Shown here piece after piece: positions 9,381-17,124 of a stretch of 64,000 nucleotides of DNA (positions are counted from its first letter, which is position 1; the number at the start of each line of letters is the position of its first letter). Below the pieces are notes generated by a model. That model did not search any database. It was not told the origin of the DNA and was given only the letters and a program-made list of their open reading frames with translations. This stretch comes from Edaphobacter bradus (lineage in GTDB: Bacteria; Acidobacteriota; Terriglobia; Terriglobales; Acidobacteriaceae), in contig NZ_JAGSYF010000001.1 of NCBI RefSeq assembly GCF_025685645.1, forward strand, positions 1,116,001 to 1,180,000, in the 5' to 3' direction. The position numbers and the translations under genes were made by a program.

Positions 9381-11135
9381 CTAAGTCGTTTGCGATTGCG
9401 CGTGCCTGTCTGCGTCGAAGTATCGCTCGATCTCCTCCAGCGTCTTGCCCTTGGTCTCCGGAAGAAAGAACGCAGCCGTAACGAAGTAGACGACCGTGCA
9501 CCCCGCCCAGAAGAGGAACATCGCGTAGTAGCCATGGTGCCCGACGACAGGCAGGAAGATCCCGGCGATCAGCGTCGAGACTCCCTGATTCAGAAGCAGC
9601 GCGATCCCCATGCCCGCCGAGCGGATTCGCGTCGGCATCAGTTCCGAGAGCGTAAGCCACACTACAACACCAGGTCCCACCGAATAGCTCGCAATAAACA
9701 GCGCGATGCCCACCGTGATGAGCCAGCCGGTCATCCCTGAAGGGACCGGGCCGCATGTTGCGCGTTCGATGATCAATGGGGCGGGCGTCTGCGACTGGGA
9801 CGATGTCTGCTTCGTCTCCGGTTCGATGCGCAGAACAGGATCTTTATCGTCGCTCAGCACCGAGGCGACTCGCTCTCCGTCGCCGTAGGAGTACAGCACG
9901 GTGAGCACGGAGGCGCGCGTTTGCTCGATCCCGCTCTCCGCGCGAACCTCGCTGATAGGAATCGTCAGCGCGTTGTCCTTCACGGCAGCCTGCATCTGTG
10001 CCTTCACGTCCGTGTGCTGCGACTCAACCCGGTGAAAGGAGAAGCCCACGAACGTGAGCGCGACGACGATGCCGGCGGTTCCCAGCGTGAGCAGAAACTT
10101 CCTCCCACGCCGGTCGATCAAGGCCACCGCGACGATGGTCATCACGCAGTTGAGTAGCTTTACGGCGAAGTCCCCCTGGGTCGAGTGCGCCGCGCTCATG
10201 CCTGCCTGTCTGAGGATCAGCACTAAGTAGGCGAGGATCGAGTTGATTCCCGTCGCCTGATTGCACGCCAGAATCACGCAGGCTAGCAGGAATGGGAAGA
10301 CGTACTTCCGCCGGAGCAGGGAGTCTGTTGCGCCAGGCACCGCAGCCTTCTCCTGGCTCTCAGCCGCAAGCTCCTCCATTTCGCGAAACTGCAGTTGTGC
10401 ATCTTCTTCCGAAGAGGAGCGGCGCAGCGCAGCGAGGGTCTCCTGCTTGCGCCCTTTGCGGAAGAGCCACCGCGGGCTCTCACTCAGGAAGAACGCCCCC
10501 AGGAAGAAGACGAAGCCGGGATAGATGACCGAGAGGAACATCCCTCTCCAGGCATGGTTCTCTGCTGCGTAAATCAGGACCTGATTTCCTGCCGCCGCTG
10601 CGATGGCCGCCTCGGCATGTGTCGTGTAGTAGAGACCGGTGAGCGCGGCGACGACAATCCCCACCGTCAGCATGAACTGGAAGATTGCAGAGCCCTGGCC
10701 GCGACTCTTGGCGCTGAGACACTCGGCCAGATAGAGCGGCACAACCACCGCAATCACGCCACCGCTCACTCCCTGTAATAGTCGCCCCAGCAGCAGAAGG
10801 ACAAAGCCGTGCGACGACACAATCATCCCCACGCTCACGACAAAAAGCAGCCCGCTGCCGATCATCATTCGCTTGCGGCCCAGCCAGTCGGCGAGAAAGC
10901 CGCCGATAAGCGATGAGATCGTGCTGCCGCCCAGCACCGCCGCGACGATCATCGAGGTCTGCGCGACGGTAAGGCTCACAGTCTTACCGAGATAGAGCAG
11001 CGCAGCGGCGATGATCCCTACATCGATTCCGTACAGCAGGCCACCCAGACCTGCGATCAAAATCAGAAAACGGCCATAGATCACCGGATTTGAACGCTTC
11101 GTCCCAACTGCCATCTGCGCTGCTGACAATGCCAT
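9381..11135 (-). CDS. Sugar-porter family MFS transporter with a large extramembrane insertion
   Basis: A 584-residue major facilitator protein of the sugar-porter type, predicted to have 12 transmembrane helices in the inner membrane and to move a sugar by proton symport or uniport. Signatures: a first-half DWLGRKRM motif, GRLLQGVSGGVIAVVVPLYLAE after TM4, SESPRWLFRKGR after TM6, a second-half DRRGRK, and the C-terminal PETKGKTLEEIE. Between about residues 365 and 455 lies a polar stretch of roughly 90 residues, with many Ser, Glu and Gln, where normal porters have only a short loop; it explains the length above the usual 450-500. The ATG is at 11135. The gene ends the core region to the left of the tRNA-Leu fragment. 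Substrate not readable. Confidence 0.9.
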   Translation of the reverse strand: MALSAAQMAVGTKRSNPVIYGRFLILIAGLGGLLYGIDVGIIAAALLYLGKTVSLTVAQTSMIVAAVLGGSTISSLIGGFLADWLGRKRMMIGSGLLFVVSVGMIVSSHGFVLLLLGRLLQGVSGGVIAVVVPLYLAECLSAKSRGQGSAIFQFMLTVGIVVAALTGLYYTTHAEAAIAAAAGNQVLIYAAENHAWRGMFLSVIYPGFVFFLGAFFLSESPRWLFRKGRKQETLAALRRSSSEEDAQLQFREMEELAAESQEKAAVPGATDSLLRRKYVFPFLLACVILACNQATGINSILAYLVLILRQAGMSAAHSTQGDFAVKLLNCVMTIVAVALIDRRGRKFLLTLGTAGIVVALTFVGFSFHRVESQHTDVKAQMQAAVKDNALTIPISEVRAESGIEQTRASVLTVLYSYGDGERVASVLSDDKDPVLRIEPETKQTSSQSQTPAPLIIERATCGPVPSGMTGWLITVGIALFIASYSVGPGVVVWLTLSELMPTRIRSAGMGIALLLNQGVSTLIAGIFLPVVGHHGYYAMFLFWAGCTVVYFVTAAFFLPETKGKTLEEIERYFDADRHAQSQTT

Positions 11136-11155
11136 GCCTGTGACGTCCTTATGCC

Positions 11156-11217
11156 TGGTGTCCGGAAGGGGGACTTGAACCCCCTCGGCCGGTTAAGGTC
11201 TGCGGATTTTTAAGTCC
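11156..11217 (-). pseudogene. Truncated tRNA-Leu(TAA) fragment (3' half)
   Basis: About 62 bases that align with the 3' half of the intact tRNA-Leu at 16911-16999: the encoded CCA, the acceptor 3' strand, the T arm, the variable arm and the anticodon arm including TAA. There is one extra A in the acceptor/T region and one extra T in the anticodon loop. Similarity stops shortly beyond the anticodon stem (from about 11211). The D arm and 5' acceptor strand are absent, so it cannot fold as a tRNA. This is the form expected of the far attachment site left by an element that integrated into the 3' end of tRNA-Leu. Confidence 0.8.
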
Positions 11218-11596
11218 CCTTCGGCACAATACCATTTTATTGAAATCCCAGTGTTCTTAGCGGCTTCGCTCGTTCGACCGGTTTGGTCGGTGAGGTTCGG
11301 TGACGGCCAATTCGGGGGCGGTTGGTCGCGGAATTGGTCACGCTCACTGTTTAATCTGAGACTGTCGGCATGGATTCCCCCCGGGAAATAACTGGCGATC
11401 TAGCAATTCAAGGCCTATTGCAGAAATGATGCCGTCCAACCCAAGGTCAATCATCGGGTACTCAACATTGCGGGGATATATCGGGCCTCTATTTCCTCCG
11501 ACCACTGTCAACAACATGGGCCATAGCGTTACGGCGTAGCTGATAATGAACCCGGGATCTTCGCGCAGCTGTTCTTGTTCTTCTCCTGGAGGAGCC
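11218..11596. other. Non-coding stretch at the island's left end
   Basis: About 380 bases between the tRNA-Leu fragment and the hydrolase gene. It holds short GGTCGGTGAGGTTCGGTGACGG-like imperfect repeats near 11286-11310 and the GAATTGGTCACG motif near 11333 that has a counterpart beside the intact tRNA. A minus-strand open frame (11344-11664) runs across it and into the hydrolase gene but has no ribosome-binding site or recognisable family. The promoter for the hydrolase must lie here, but no convincing -35/-10 pair stands out. Confidence 0.5.
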
Positions 11597-12985
11597 ATGA
11601 AAGGAATGCACGGCCAAAACGGCGAGTCAGATCGACTGTCTGCCGGAAGCCACGCAACAGTCAAAGAAACCTTTTGGGCGTTGACCCTATTCCTTTGTTG
11701 CGTCCCGGCGCTCTCCTGCCCCGCTCAGTCCACCCCTGCTCCTGCTGTGCCTTCCCAATCGCCAAAGTCTTTCGGGGAGGAGCTGCGTCATTCTGAGGGC
11801 AAGGAAATACACATCTTCTACATTCACGGGATTGGATCCGACGGCCCTAAGGATCGCGACTCGCGGGCGCTTAGAAAGAGCATCTGCGACTATCTGAAGG
11901 ACTGCACGACCCCTGAGGGCACCCCAATTGGCGAGTGGGACTACGCCGACCGGGATGAGTTTCGACCAGATGCGTCAGTTCCGGCGCTCGAGTACATGGA
12001 CGAGCCGGTTTGGAAGAGCCAGGAAGAATGGCATGCGGCAGCCCCTTATGCCGTTCACTTTCTACTCGCTCGCTCCACTGGCCCAGCCTTGTACGTGGAC
12101 GAGCTGAATTGGTGGCCACTGACCTTCTCGCTCAAATGCCGTCAGATCATCGCTGCTGACGCCTCCCTTGTCGCTCCAAGCAAAGCACGAATTGATACCT
12201 GCTCCACTCGTGAACCGAATGCCGGTGTTGCACAGCGATTCAAGTCGTACGACTGGATCTCCAAGGATGAGGCCACGCGTCTTCGCCAGCTCCCCGCGCG
12301 AGGTGCCAGGGCCAATCGACAGTTGAAGAGCGATTTGATGGACTGGGCATTCTCCGACGCCGTGATGGCGCTCGGCCCGCTTCGAGCTTATGTTCTCGAC
12401 GGGATCCGCCAATTGATTCTGAAATCGCTTGCGGACGCGCCCACTACCTCCCAAGCTGACGCAACCAGAGCCCGGGCCAATCAGGAATTCGTGATTGTCT
12501 CCCATAGCCTGGGAAGTTATCTGATCTTCTCGGCCCTCGATATGGATCAAACAACTGGGAAGACGGCTACTGCGGAAGAAACTCGAAGCGACCTTCAGGA
12601 GATATTGAAACGCACTTCCCTGGTGGTCTTCTTCGCGAATCAACTCCGATTGCTGGAATTAGTTGGTTTGGACGGACCTTCGGAAAGAAATATCGCGACG
12701 CATCTCCAGGATTGGGGAAAGGTTCGGTGCGAATATCTCAAGTCACTCCCCAGCGCTCCGCAGGAGTGCAAGCCTCCACGAATCGTTGCATTGAATGATC
12801 CGAGCGACTTGCTTACCTGGACAGTTCCCGCACTGGATGACATTCACGTCGAAAACTACAACGTCAGAAACTCAACTCACTGGCTATGGTTGTTTGAGAA
12901 TCCGACCTCGGCCCATGGCAACTACGCAACAGACAAGCGCGCAATCAAAGAGATGCTCACGTCGAGCTCTGATGAGAAGAAATGA
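11597..12985 (+). CDS. Exported alpha/beta-hydrolase-like protein (SxSxG lipase-type)
   Basis: A 462-residue protein with a hydrophobic export signal at about residues 24-44. The mature domain opens with IHIFYIHGIGSDG (residues 71-83), resembling the oxyanion-hole HG motif of lipase-like alpha/beta hydrolases. It carries EFVIVSHSLGSYLIF, where Ser304 would be the nucleophile in an SxSxG variant of GxSxG. Asp401/Asp404 (ALNDPSD) and His440 (SAHGNY) or His428 are candidates for the rest of the triad. The ATG at 11597 follows GGAGGAG; a GTG at 11546 is in frame but less well placed. No close family recognised, and the substrate is unknown. It lies inside the tRNA-Leu island, and its 3' end is partly repeated 523 bases downstream. 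Confidence 0.7.
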   Translation: MKGMHGQNGESDRLSAGSHATVKETFWALTLFLCCVPALSCPAQSTPAPAVPSQSPKSFGEELRHSEGKEIHIFYIHGIGSDGPKDRDSRALRKSICDYLKDCTTPEGTPIGEWDYADRDEFRPDASVPALEYMDEPVWKSQEEWHAAAPYAVHFLLARSTGPALYVDELNWWPLTFSLKCRQIIAADASLVAPSKARIDTCSTREPNAGVAQRFKSYDWISKDEATRLRQLPARGARANRQLKSDLMDWAFSDAVMALGPLRAYVLDGIRQLILKSLADAPTTSQADATRARANQEFVIVSHSLGSYLIFSALDMDQTTGKTATAEETRSDLQEILKRTSLVVFFANQLRLLELVGLDGPSERNIATHLQDWGKVRCEYLKSLPSAPQECKPPRIVALNDPSDLLTWTVPALDDIHVENYNVRNSTHWLWLFENPTSAHGNYATDKRAIKEMLTSSSDEKK

Positions 12986-12996
12986 ACCCAGTGGAC
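12950..12996 (+). repeat. Imperfect 47-bp direct repeat, copy A
   Basis: The last codons and stop of the hydrolase gene plus a few bases beyond. It matches 13473-13519 in 40 of 47 positions by hand alignment, including GAGATGCTCACGTCG and GAAATGAAC. Both copies read in the same frame as a C-terminal EMLTS...SD...K-stop. Confidence 0.75.
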
Positions 12997-13057
12997 TGTA
13001 ACTGAGAGCCATATGAAATCATGACGCTGGCCACGTCTCGATTGGCCACGTATCCCG

Positions 13058-13456
13058 TCAACTCCCAGACTGATCCGCTGCCTGTTCCTTGCGGGCAAAG
13101 TGGCGATACGCCCAGACGTTGAGGAAATTGATCAACACGCCGATCGTGTTCCATACAACCACCGGCCGCGACAGAATCAGAAGCCCGTAGTAGATCCAAA
13201 GGATCTGAAAGACGCCGATGATCGCGGCCATTCTCGGATTCATGCCCGCGCTTGACCGGCGCCTGAACATTGCGATCATGTCCGGCACAGCGGCGAAGGT
13301 CGTCCCAAAACCCGCCACAAGACCAAATATCTCCGACCGGCGCAGGCTGGGAATCAGCAGGCTCGACGTGTCGCGTGGAATAAGCTCCTTACAGCCATCG
13401 AGGAGGATCACGCTCAGGAGCAGAACCGGGAGAATGACTGGATGGAATCGGCGCAT
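13058..13456 (-). CDS. SemiSWEET/PQ-loop-like small transporter
   Basis: A 132-residue membrane protein. Residues about 52-125 show the single three-helix SemiSWEET/MtN3-type unit: FGLVAGFGTTFAAVPDMIAMFRRRSSAG (helix 1 with the PQ-loop-like proline, here PD rather than PQ), then IIGVFQILWIYYGLLIL, then VVWNTIGVLINFLNVWAY with the pore-type Asn. SemiSWEETs form homodimeric sugar channels in the inner membrane. An extra N-terminal hydrophobic segment (residues 7-21, LPVLLLSVILLDGC) precedes the unit and is not part of the minimal family. I chose the ATG at 13456 because GGAG lies about seven bases upstream; ATG 13471 and GTG 13483 are alternatives. The gene lies between two copies of a 47-bp direct repeat. 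Confidence 0.7.
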   Translation of the reverse strand: MRRFHPVILPVLLLSVILLDGCKELIPRDTSSLLIPSLRRSEIFGLVAGFGTTFAAVPDMIAMFRRRSSAGMNPRMAAIIGVFQILWIYYGLLILSRPVVVWNTIGVLINFLNVWAYRHFARKEQAADQSGS

Positions 13457-13472
13457 ACACTGTCTCCACATT

Positions 13473-13519
13473 GAGATGCTCACGTCGGGTTCTGATACGA
13501 CGAAATGAACAAAGTGGAC
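13473..13519 (+). repeat. Imperfect 47-bp direct repeat, copy B
   Basis: The second copy of the hydrolase 3'-end sequence at 12950-12996 (40/47 matching). It encodes a similar C-terminal tail and stop in frame, but no hydrolase-like sequence precedes it; the SemiSWEET-like gene lies there on the opposite strand. Likely the remnant of a lost paralogous gene. Confidence 0.7.
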
Positions 13520-13537
13520 ATACGGATCTCGATATCT

Positions 13538-14761
13538 TCAGAACACGATCTTGACGAGCCGAATGATGAGTTCTTCCGGAGAGAAGGTCGTTAACAGGAG
13601 TGGTGCGAGGGGAGCAGCGGTCGCCGCGGCTAAGCGGGAGATGTCATCAAGTCCGAACGGAACGGCGCGCATACCGCGAACAATGTCATAGCTGTTGTTC
13701 AAATCAGCGAGAGACTGAATGTCGCCAGATCCCAGGACCTCTTCCGACGGCGGTGTATTAAGAACCCATTTCTCTTCAAATCTGTCGACGTAACCCTGCG
13801 CGACCTGGGCGTAATCGGCCAGTCCCTTTCGTTTTGCGGCTGCCATCCTGGGGGTAAACATCAGGAGCGGCCCCAGAATCGCCAGGACGAAAAAGGCGAC
13901 AAAGCCTCCCATCTGCAGCTTGAACGACAACAGGCTCTCCCCTCTGTATAGGACACGGCTCGCCACCAGGCCCGCCAGCATAGCGCCCTGAGCAAAGAGA
14001 ATTGGACCAAAGGCGTATGCGCTCTTACCCAGGAAAGCGAGCCCTGCGCTGTGATCGGGATGGATGGGAACCAGATGCAGGTTCAGTTTCGACACCCGCC
14101 AGAGAAAGCGATACCAGATGAAGAACCTTAAATACCAGCGCAGAAGCACAAACTGTAAGATCGGGATGCTGACAAACACGTACCACCAACCGGCGGGGGT
14201 CAGATGCCAACGGCCGCCTGGGTTCGCATACCAGGTTGGAGACTCGATGCCGAATCGGCTGTTCCAGAGCCACAGTCCAAGCGTGTAAACCGAGATAAGA
14301 AGCGCCAGTTCGACAGGGATGGAATTTCGCAGCCTGACTGCCGACTCGATCGCCGCCTCAAAACGCGGCAGGTCTTCTCCCCTGACAATTCGCCGCTCCG
14401 CGAATCGCTGCACAGCAGGGCGTAGGCGCGAATGAGCAATCAACTCGGCCATAATCAGCACTGGAAGGGCAACCAGAAAACGGGCCTGGACCTCAACATC
14501 ATGAAAAAAGGTAAGCCGGCCCGGGATACCAGGTCGAGAAGCAACAAGGTCGAGGACCAGCATCGGCAGCCACGCGATTGAGATGATCGTAAGTAGACGC
14601 CGGTGCAGAAGCTCCAGGTGATCTCCCGTGAGATGTGCCTTCCGAAACAATTGGAAGATCGGACCACCCATAACCAGAGAGAAGTCGGTCACCTTCTCTT
14701 GAAGAGCTGCCTTCGTCATCGTAGGCGAGCCCTGCTTCACATCGTTCGGTATGGGGATCAT
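13538..14761 (-). CDS. Multi-pass membrane protein of unknown function
   Basis: A 407-residue protein starting at an ATG at 14761. About six to seven hydrophobic segments are visible (near residues 59-75, 95-110, 152-170, 190-215, 258-275 and 285-305), with long polar stretches between them, including the conserved-looking LNLHLVPIHPDHSAGLAFLG around 230-250. The C-terminal third is soluble and ends with another hydrophobic stretch. The HPDHSAGL phrase suggests a defined family, but I cannot name one. The gene sits in the tRNA-Leu island, downstream of and co-oriented with the frameshifted transporter gene, and ends just after repeat copy B. Gene real, function unknown. Confidence 0.65.
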   Translation of the reverse strand: MIPIPNDVKQGSPTMTKAALQEKVTDFSLVMGGPIFQLFRKAHLTGDHLELLHRRLLTIISIAWLPMLVLDLVASRPGIPGRLTFFHDVEVQARFLVALPVLIMAELIAHSRLRPAVQRFAERRIVRGEDLPRFEAAIESAVRLRNSIPVELALLISVYTLGLWLWNSRFGIESPTWYANPGGRWHLTPAGWWYVFVSIPILQFVLLRWYLRFFIWYRFLWRVSKLNLHLVPIHPDHSAGLAFLGKSAYAFGPILFAQGAMLAGLVASRVLYRGESLLSFKLQMGGFVAFFVLAILGPLLMFTPRMAAAKRKGLADYAQVAQGYVDRFEEKWVLNTPPSEEVLGSGDIQSLADLNNSYDIVRGMRAVPFGLDDISRLAAATAAPLAPLLLTTFSPEELIIRLVKIVF

Positions 14762-14944
14762 AGACGGCGGCCTCCTGCCTCAATGTCCATGCCAATTTGT
14801 CCGATCTGCCAATGCCGGACACGAATTATAACGTCGCTCCCACGACCTATCAACCGATCATTCGCCAAAGTCGCCAAACAAGGCTTCTTGTTCAGGGTCA
14901 ATGAGTGGCTTGGTCTGTTAGAGCCAGTTGCGAGAACAATTCTT

Positions 14945-15862
14945 TTATCTGTAGTCCTTTCCCCAGGTGTAGTCATACTTCACAGTGAAGCCGGTGAGGG
15001 ATGGGCCGTTTTTGTGGATGGCTGCTTTGGCGAATTCGAAGGTGAATGAGTTTCGGGAGTTTGGGGAGACGACAAGCTCGCTGCCTAAGATGAAATTTCG
15101 CTGCGGATTGTCCTGATTGACGCCCCGCTGACAGTGGTGTCGCCTCGAAAGGAGTACCGGGTATCGAGAGAGGCCCATATGGTGTTGTTGAAGGTGTAAC
15201 TGAGGTGTCCCTCGAGGCCGAGGAGCGCTCGCTGTCGCAAGACTTCTGCGCCACGATACGAGGTGTTGTCTGTGTAGAGATAGGTGTTGGCGTAGGCGTC
15301 GAATACCCAACGCTGCTCGGGCCCGAATGGCTTGGAGATGGCAAGTTCGGGCTTGAACGACCATCGATCGGAACCGAGGTTGAGAAGCTTGTTGGGATCG
15401 TATTGGCCGGTGGGTGCGGTGATGGAGAGGCTCAGGCCGATGGAAGTGGTGGTCTGGGCGTTTGCGAATTGCTCCGGGCTGAGCGCCGGGCCTCCTTTGA
15501 GGAGTATGGCTGCGGTGTAGCCGGAGTCGCCGGTGCCGGTGGTTGATCCAGTGATGTCGGTGCCAGTGATGGAGCCGCTGAGGTTGGCGATGGGGACGCT
15601 GGCTTCAACCCAGGCCATGCGATGAAGAAATGCGAAATAGCGCGTATAGTCGATGAGACCCTGGTTGAGATTGAATTTTTGCTCCTGAGACCATGAAGGA
15701 AGTATCGATCGAAGTATTGGAGCGAACATAGGCGTAGGCCAGCTCGAGCTGATTGATCCCCACAGGTGTGTTCTGGTACGTTCGCGGGTCGGTGAACTGG
15801 GCGTAGGCGTGGGTGTGCAGGACGGCTAGAGCAAGGCAGATAACGACCGGCCGTTTATCCAT
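14945..15862 (-). pseudogene. MetA-like outer-membrane transporter gene with two frameshifts
   Basis: Three overlapping minus-strand frames together give one protein of about 300 residues. Frame one (from 15862) has a signal peptide and GINQLELAYAYVRSNTSIDTSF. Frame two continues with KFNLNQGLIDYTRYFAFLHR, VEASVPIANLSGS, LNLGSDRWSFKPELA and SLDTRYSFRGD. Frame three ends NFILGSELVVSPNSRNSF...KYDYTWGK. This pattern is that of the transporter family linked to the MetA pathway of phenol degradation (PF13557, a beta-barrel). The first shift lies at a run of five T at 15676-15680 (one base too many) and the second at CGCCCCG, 15121-15127 (one base short). Both fall in homopolymers, so they could be sequencing errors; otherwise the gene is dead. 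Confidence 0.75.
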
Positions 15863-15945
15863 GATGGTTATTGGGGAAACCCCTCATCAGATCAGAAGCA
15901 CCGGAGTTGCGACTTTCTAGCATTCTCGCTGTCGGGGGTGTTGAT

Positions 15946-16713
15946 ATGCGTTGCCGGAACCATCGTCTCCTTACGATCGTCGGTTGCGCGTTTGGGTTAA
16001 CAGCCGCGAGCGGAGCGCAGGAGCATGCGAGTCCTGAACATACATGGGATTATGGTGCGTCGCGAGGGCCTAGTCATTGGGGTGAGCTTAAGCCGGAGTT
16101 TGCTCCGTGCAAGAATGGGCATCGCCAGTCACCTATTGATATCCACAATCCGCAAAAGGCCAACCTTCCGGCCATCCAGTTCGATTACAAGCCCTCGACG
16201 TTGAATATCGTCGATAACGGCCACACGATCATGATTATTTACAGCCCCGGGAGTTTCATCACAGTGGGTGGTAATCGATACGAGCTCAAGCAATTCCACT
16301 TCCACAGGCCAAGCGAGGAAAAGATCAACGGCAAGGGCTATGAGATGACGGTACATCTGGTGCACGCCGACGAGAAAGGCAATGCGGCGGTAGTGGCAGT
16401 TCTTCTGGAGAAGGGAGAAGACAACGCTATGGTCCGCACAATATGGAAGGCCCTGCCCAAGGAAAAGGAAAAAATAGAATCTGAGAAGGATGTCCAGATC
16501 GACGCAGATGGGTTGCTTCCCTCAGATCACAGCTACTACACCTTTTTGGGTTCCCTCACTACTCCTCCTTGCAGTGAAAACGTGACGTGGTTCGTACTTA
16601 AACATCCTGTGTCCGTTTCGGCTGCGGAGATCGAGCAGTTCTCGAAACTGTACAGGAACGACGCGCGTCCGACGCAGCCGCTCTATGGCCGTGTCGTTTT
16701 GGAAAGCAAGTGA
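15946..16713 (+). CDS. Alpha-type carbonic anhydrase, exported
   Basis: A 255-residue alpha-carbonic anhydrase catalysing CO2 hydration, expected in the periplasm. A signal peptide covers about residues 1-24 (VGCAFGLTAASGAQ). The catalytic domain begins HTWDYGASRGPSHWGELKPEF and shows GHRQSPIDI, the zinc ligands in LKQFHFHRPSEE and EMTVHLVHAD, and YYTFLGSLTTPPCSENVTWFV; the cysteines in FAPCKNG and PPCSEN can form the usual disulfide. The ATG at 15946 begins the signal peptide; the frame runs open to an ATG at 15871 but would add an unlikely N-terminus. It is the last gene of the tRNA-Leu island and divergent from the frameshifted transporter gene. Assignment strong. Confidence 0.93.
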   Translation: MRCRNHRLLTIVGCAFGLTAASGAQEHASPEHTWDYGASRGPSHWGELKPEFAPCKNGHRQSPIDIHNPQKANLPAIQFDYKPSTLNIVDNGHTIMIIYSPGSFITVGGNRYELKQFHFHRPSEEKINGKGYEMTVHLVHADEKGNAAVVAVLLEKGEDNAMVRTIWKALPKEKEKIESEKDVQIDADGLLPSDHSYYTFLGSLTTPPCSENVTWFVLKHPVSVSAAEIEQFSKLYRNDARPTQPLYGRVVLESK

Positions 16714-16910
16714 GAGCCTGAAGATTGATTTTGCTTGACTTAGTTTGGACGCACTTGACTTGCGCCCAGCACCGACGCGTTTACCACCCATGCAAGCATT
16801 TTGATTTCCGTTTGAACCAGCAGGAATCACAGGTAAGTCACGAAATTGGTCACGTTCACCATGCTGACCAAATTGACGCTACGCCCCAAATCGTCGATTA
16901 GTAGCATTTA

Positions 16911-16999
16911 TGGTGCCCGGAGGGGGACTTGAACCCCCACGACCGGTTAGGGTCTGCGGATTTTAAGTCCGCTGTGTCTGCCGATTTCACCATCCGGGC
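16911..16999 (-). tRNA. tRNA-Leu (anticodon TAA)
   Basis: On the minus strand the sequence begins GCCCGGATGGTG and ends TCCGGGCA plus an encoded CCA. The acceptor strands GCCCGGA/TCCGGGC pair fully, the anticodon loop reads TTAAAAT with anticodon TAA, the T arm is GGGGGTTCAAGTCCCCC, and a long class II variable arm is present. The gene is intact, and a 3'-half copy lies 5.7 kb away at 11156. Confidence 0.95.
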
Positions 17000-17124
17000 T
17001 AGAGAACGGAATCTCTGCTAACCCATGCTAACGTATCGGGCACCCCGCCCTGCTCAAGGAACCTCCGGGCACGCTGCTCCGTATATAGAGGTCAGATTCC
17101 AAATCTTCTCCATCGGCCCGGTCT

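Larger units (their letters stand above)
11156..16999. mobile_element. Putative relic genomic island at tRNA-Leu
   Basis: The segment is bounded on the right by an intact tRNA-Leu(TAA) on the minus strand and on the left by a degraded copy of the same tRNA's 3' half. That is the arrangement produced by integrase-mediated insertion at a tRNA 3' end, with the element lying downstream of the tRNA. Near each end a short motif recurs, GAATTGGTCACGCTCAC at about 11333 and AAATTGGTCACGTTCAC at about 16843. The cargo is an exported hydrolase, a SemiSWEET-like protein, a multi-pass membrane protein, a frameshifted transporter gene and an alpha-carbonic anhydrase. No integrase, transposase or replication gene is visible, so the island is presumably fixed. 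The boundaries are read from the tRNA copies; the mobile origin is inference. Confidence 0.6.

Noticed and set aside
11344-11664. 106-residue minus-strand frame across the island's left end
   Set aside because: It overlaps the start of the hydrolase gene head to head, has no ribosome site and no recognisable family.
12950-13519. Integron-like gene cassette reading of the repeats around the SemiSWEET gene
   Set aside because: The repeats lack the paired inverted symmetry of attC sites and encode a protein tail, so a lost paralogue is the simpler reading.
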